Shown here piece by piece: positions 5,451 through 5,849 of a stretch of 5,849 nt of DNA (positions are counted from its first letter, which is position 1; each line of letters begins with the position of its first letter). The stretch is taken from contig MENE01000025.1 of the NCBI GenBank assembly GCA_001769005.1, forward strand, positions 17,855 to 23,703. The letters are read 5' to 3'. A program made the position numbers and the translations under genes. The notes beneath the pieces were generated by a model that saw only the letters and a program-made list of their open reading frames with translations, was not told the DNA's origin and did not search any database. This stretch comes from Bacteroidetes bacterium GWA2_31_9b (GTDB taxonomy: Bacteria > Bacteroidota > Bacteroidia > Bacteroidales > UBA12077).

Positions 5451-5849
5451 TTAATTATCTTTTTTGCGTTTAAAAATCCGTTTAATAAAATCACCAATAT
5501 CTTCATCTCTCTTTTTTATCATCTCGTGAATTAGAGATTCTTTTTCTTCGTCAAAATCATTGCAATCAAGAAGTGCATGAATAGAATCTGAGATCTGAAA
5601 AGTTTCATTTTTCAAATAACTATATTTTGAATCTTTATAGAGGTTAACATAAAAATCAGCAAATATCGGCAATGCAGCATATGCTCCCTGTCCATATAAT
5701 GCCGATCTGAATCTTACTACTGGATTATCACCTCCAACCCAAACTCCTGTAACTAATTTCGGATTCATACCAATAAACCAGGCATCTGTGCTGTTTTGTG
5801 TTGTTCCTGTTTTTCCGGCAAAATCGCTTTGCAAATTCCAGATGCTGCG
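5451..5849 (-). CDS. Penicillin-binding protein 1A, C-terminal fragment (5' part outside window)
   Basis: The last 132 residues of a class A penicillin-binding protein, a membrane-anchored enzyme that polymerises and cross-links peptidoglycan outside the cytoplasmic membrane. The transpeptidase KTG box is clear (AGKTGTT, coding bases 5799-5813), followed by the standard sequence STDAWFIGMNP, LVTGVWVGGDNPVVRFRS and GQGAYAALPIFADF. The tail after the catalytic domain is acidic, then ends in a basic stretch (KRIFKRKKDN). The frame is open to the window's right edge with the residues RSIWNLQSDF before the KTG box; a TTG at 5834 could be read as a start but lies inside the catalytic domain, so the gene really begins outside. 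The SxxK and SxN motifs and the glycosyltransferase domain are beyond the edge. It converges on the phosphatase gene with a 24-bp gap and has no evident link to hydrogen metabolism. Confidence 0.93.
   Translation of the reverse strand, partial: RSIWNLQSDFAGKTGTTQNSTDAWFIGMNPKLVTGVWVGGDNPVVRFRSALYGQGAYAALPIFADFYVNLYKDSKYSYLKNETFQISDSIHALLDCNDFDEEKESLIHEMIKKRDEDIGDFIKRIFKRKKDN

Noticed and set aside
1..5849. CRISPR arrays, insertion sequences, tRNA or rRNA genes
   Set aside because: No regularly spaced repeats, transposase-like frames, terminal repeats or RNA gene signatures were seen on either strand.

Overview
The window looks like chromosomal DNA from an AT-rich, anaerobic member of the Bacteroidota. 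Three things point there: very low GC content, especially between genes; no clear Shine-Dalgarno sequences before the starts, together with TAnnTTTG-like -7 elements; and a Bacteroidota-style penicillin-binding protein 1A tail. This is inferred from style and protein resemblance. There is no rRNA or other marker gene to prove it.

Layout. On the minus strand, 1799 down to the left edge holds a two-gene operon: a NuoE/HndA-like [2Fe-2S] subunit, then a NuoF/HydB/HndC-like flavoprotein cut by the window edge. They overlap by ATGA. This pair is the NAD(P)H-oxidising module of complex I and of multimeric electron-bifurcating [FeFe]-hydrogenases. The catalytic HydA would be expected just left of the window but is not visible. 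A 267-bp AT-rich divergent region follows (1800-2066), with a -7-like element for each direction and several small inverted repeats. On the plus strand from 2067 to 5426 is a compact three-gene operon: a small thioredoxin-fold [2Fe-2S] ferredoxin, a 619-residue group C (HydS-type, putative sensory) [FeFe]-hydrogenase with a PAS domain, and, 2 bp later, a SpoIIE/PPM-type serine phosphatase. A convergent minus-strand gene, the C-terminal end of a penicillin-binding protein 1A, closes the window and is unrelated.

How it may work together (inference): HydS would sense H2 or redox state through its H-cluster, relay this through Fe-S clusters, PAS domain and a conserved helical tail, and change the activity of the phosphatase, whose substrate is unknown. 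The divergently transcribed NADH-linked flavoprotein module is an obvious candidate for the regulated enzyme. This is a known type of association (sensory hydrogenase plus PPM phosphatase beside bifurcating hydrogenase genes, best known from Firmicutes such as the hfs locus), so the system as a whole is not new.

The unusual details are: the flavoprotein's N-terminal ferredoxin domain has lost three of four cluster cysteines, while an intact stand-alone copy of that fold is encoded across the promoter; a Cys-to-Ser change in the first [4Fe-4S] motif of HydS; an Asn where H2-converting hydrogenases have the conserved Lys near the H-cluster; and a large C-terminal domain of unknown function on the phosphatase.
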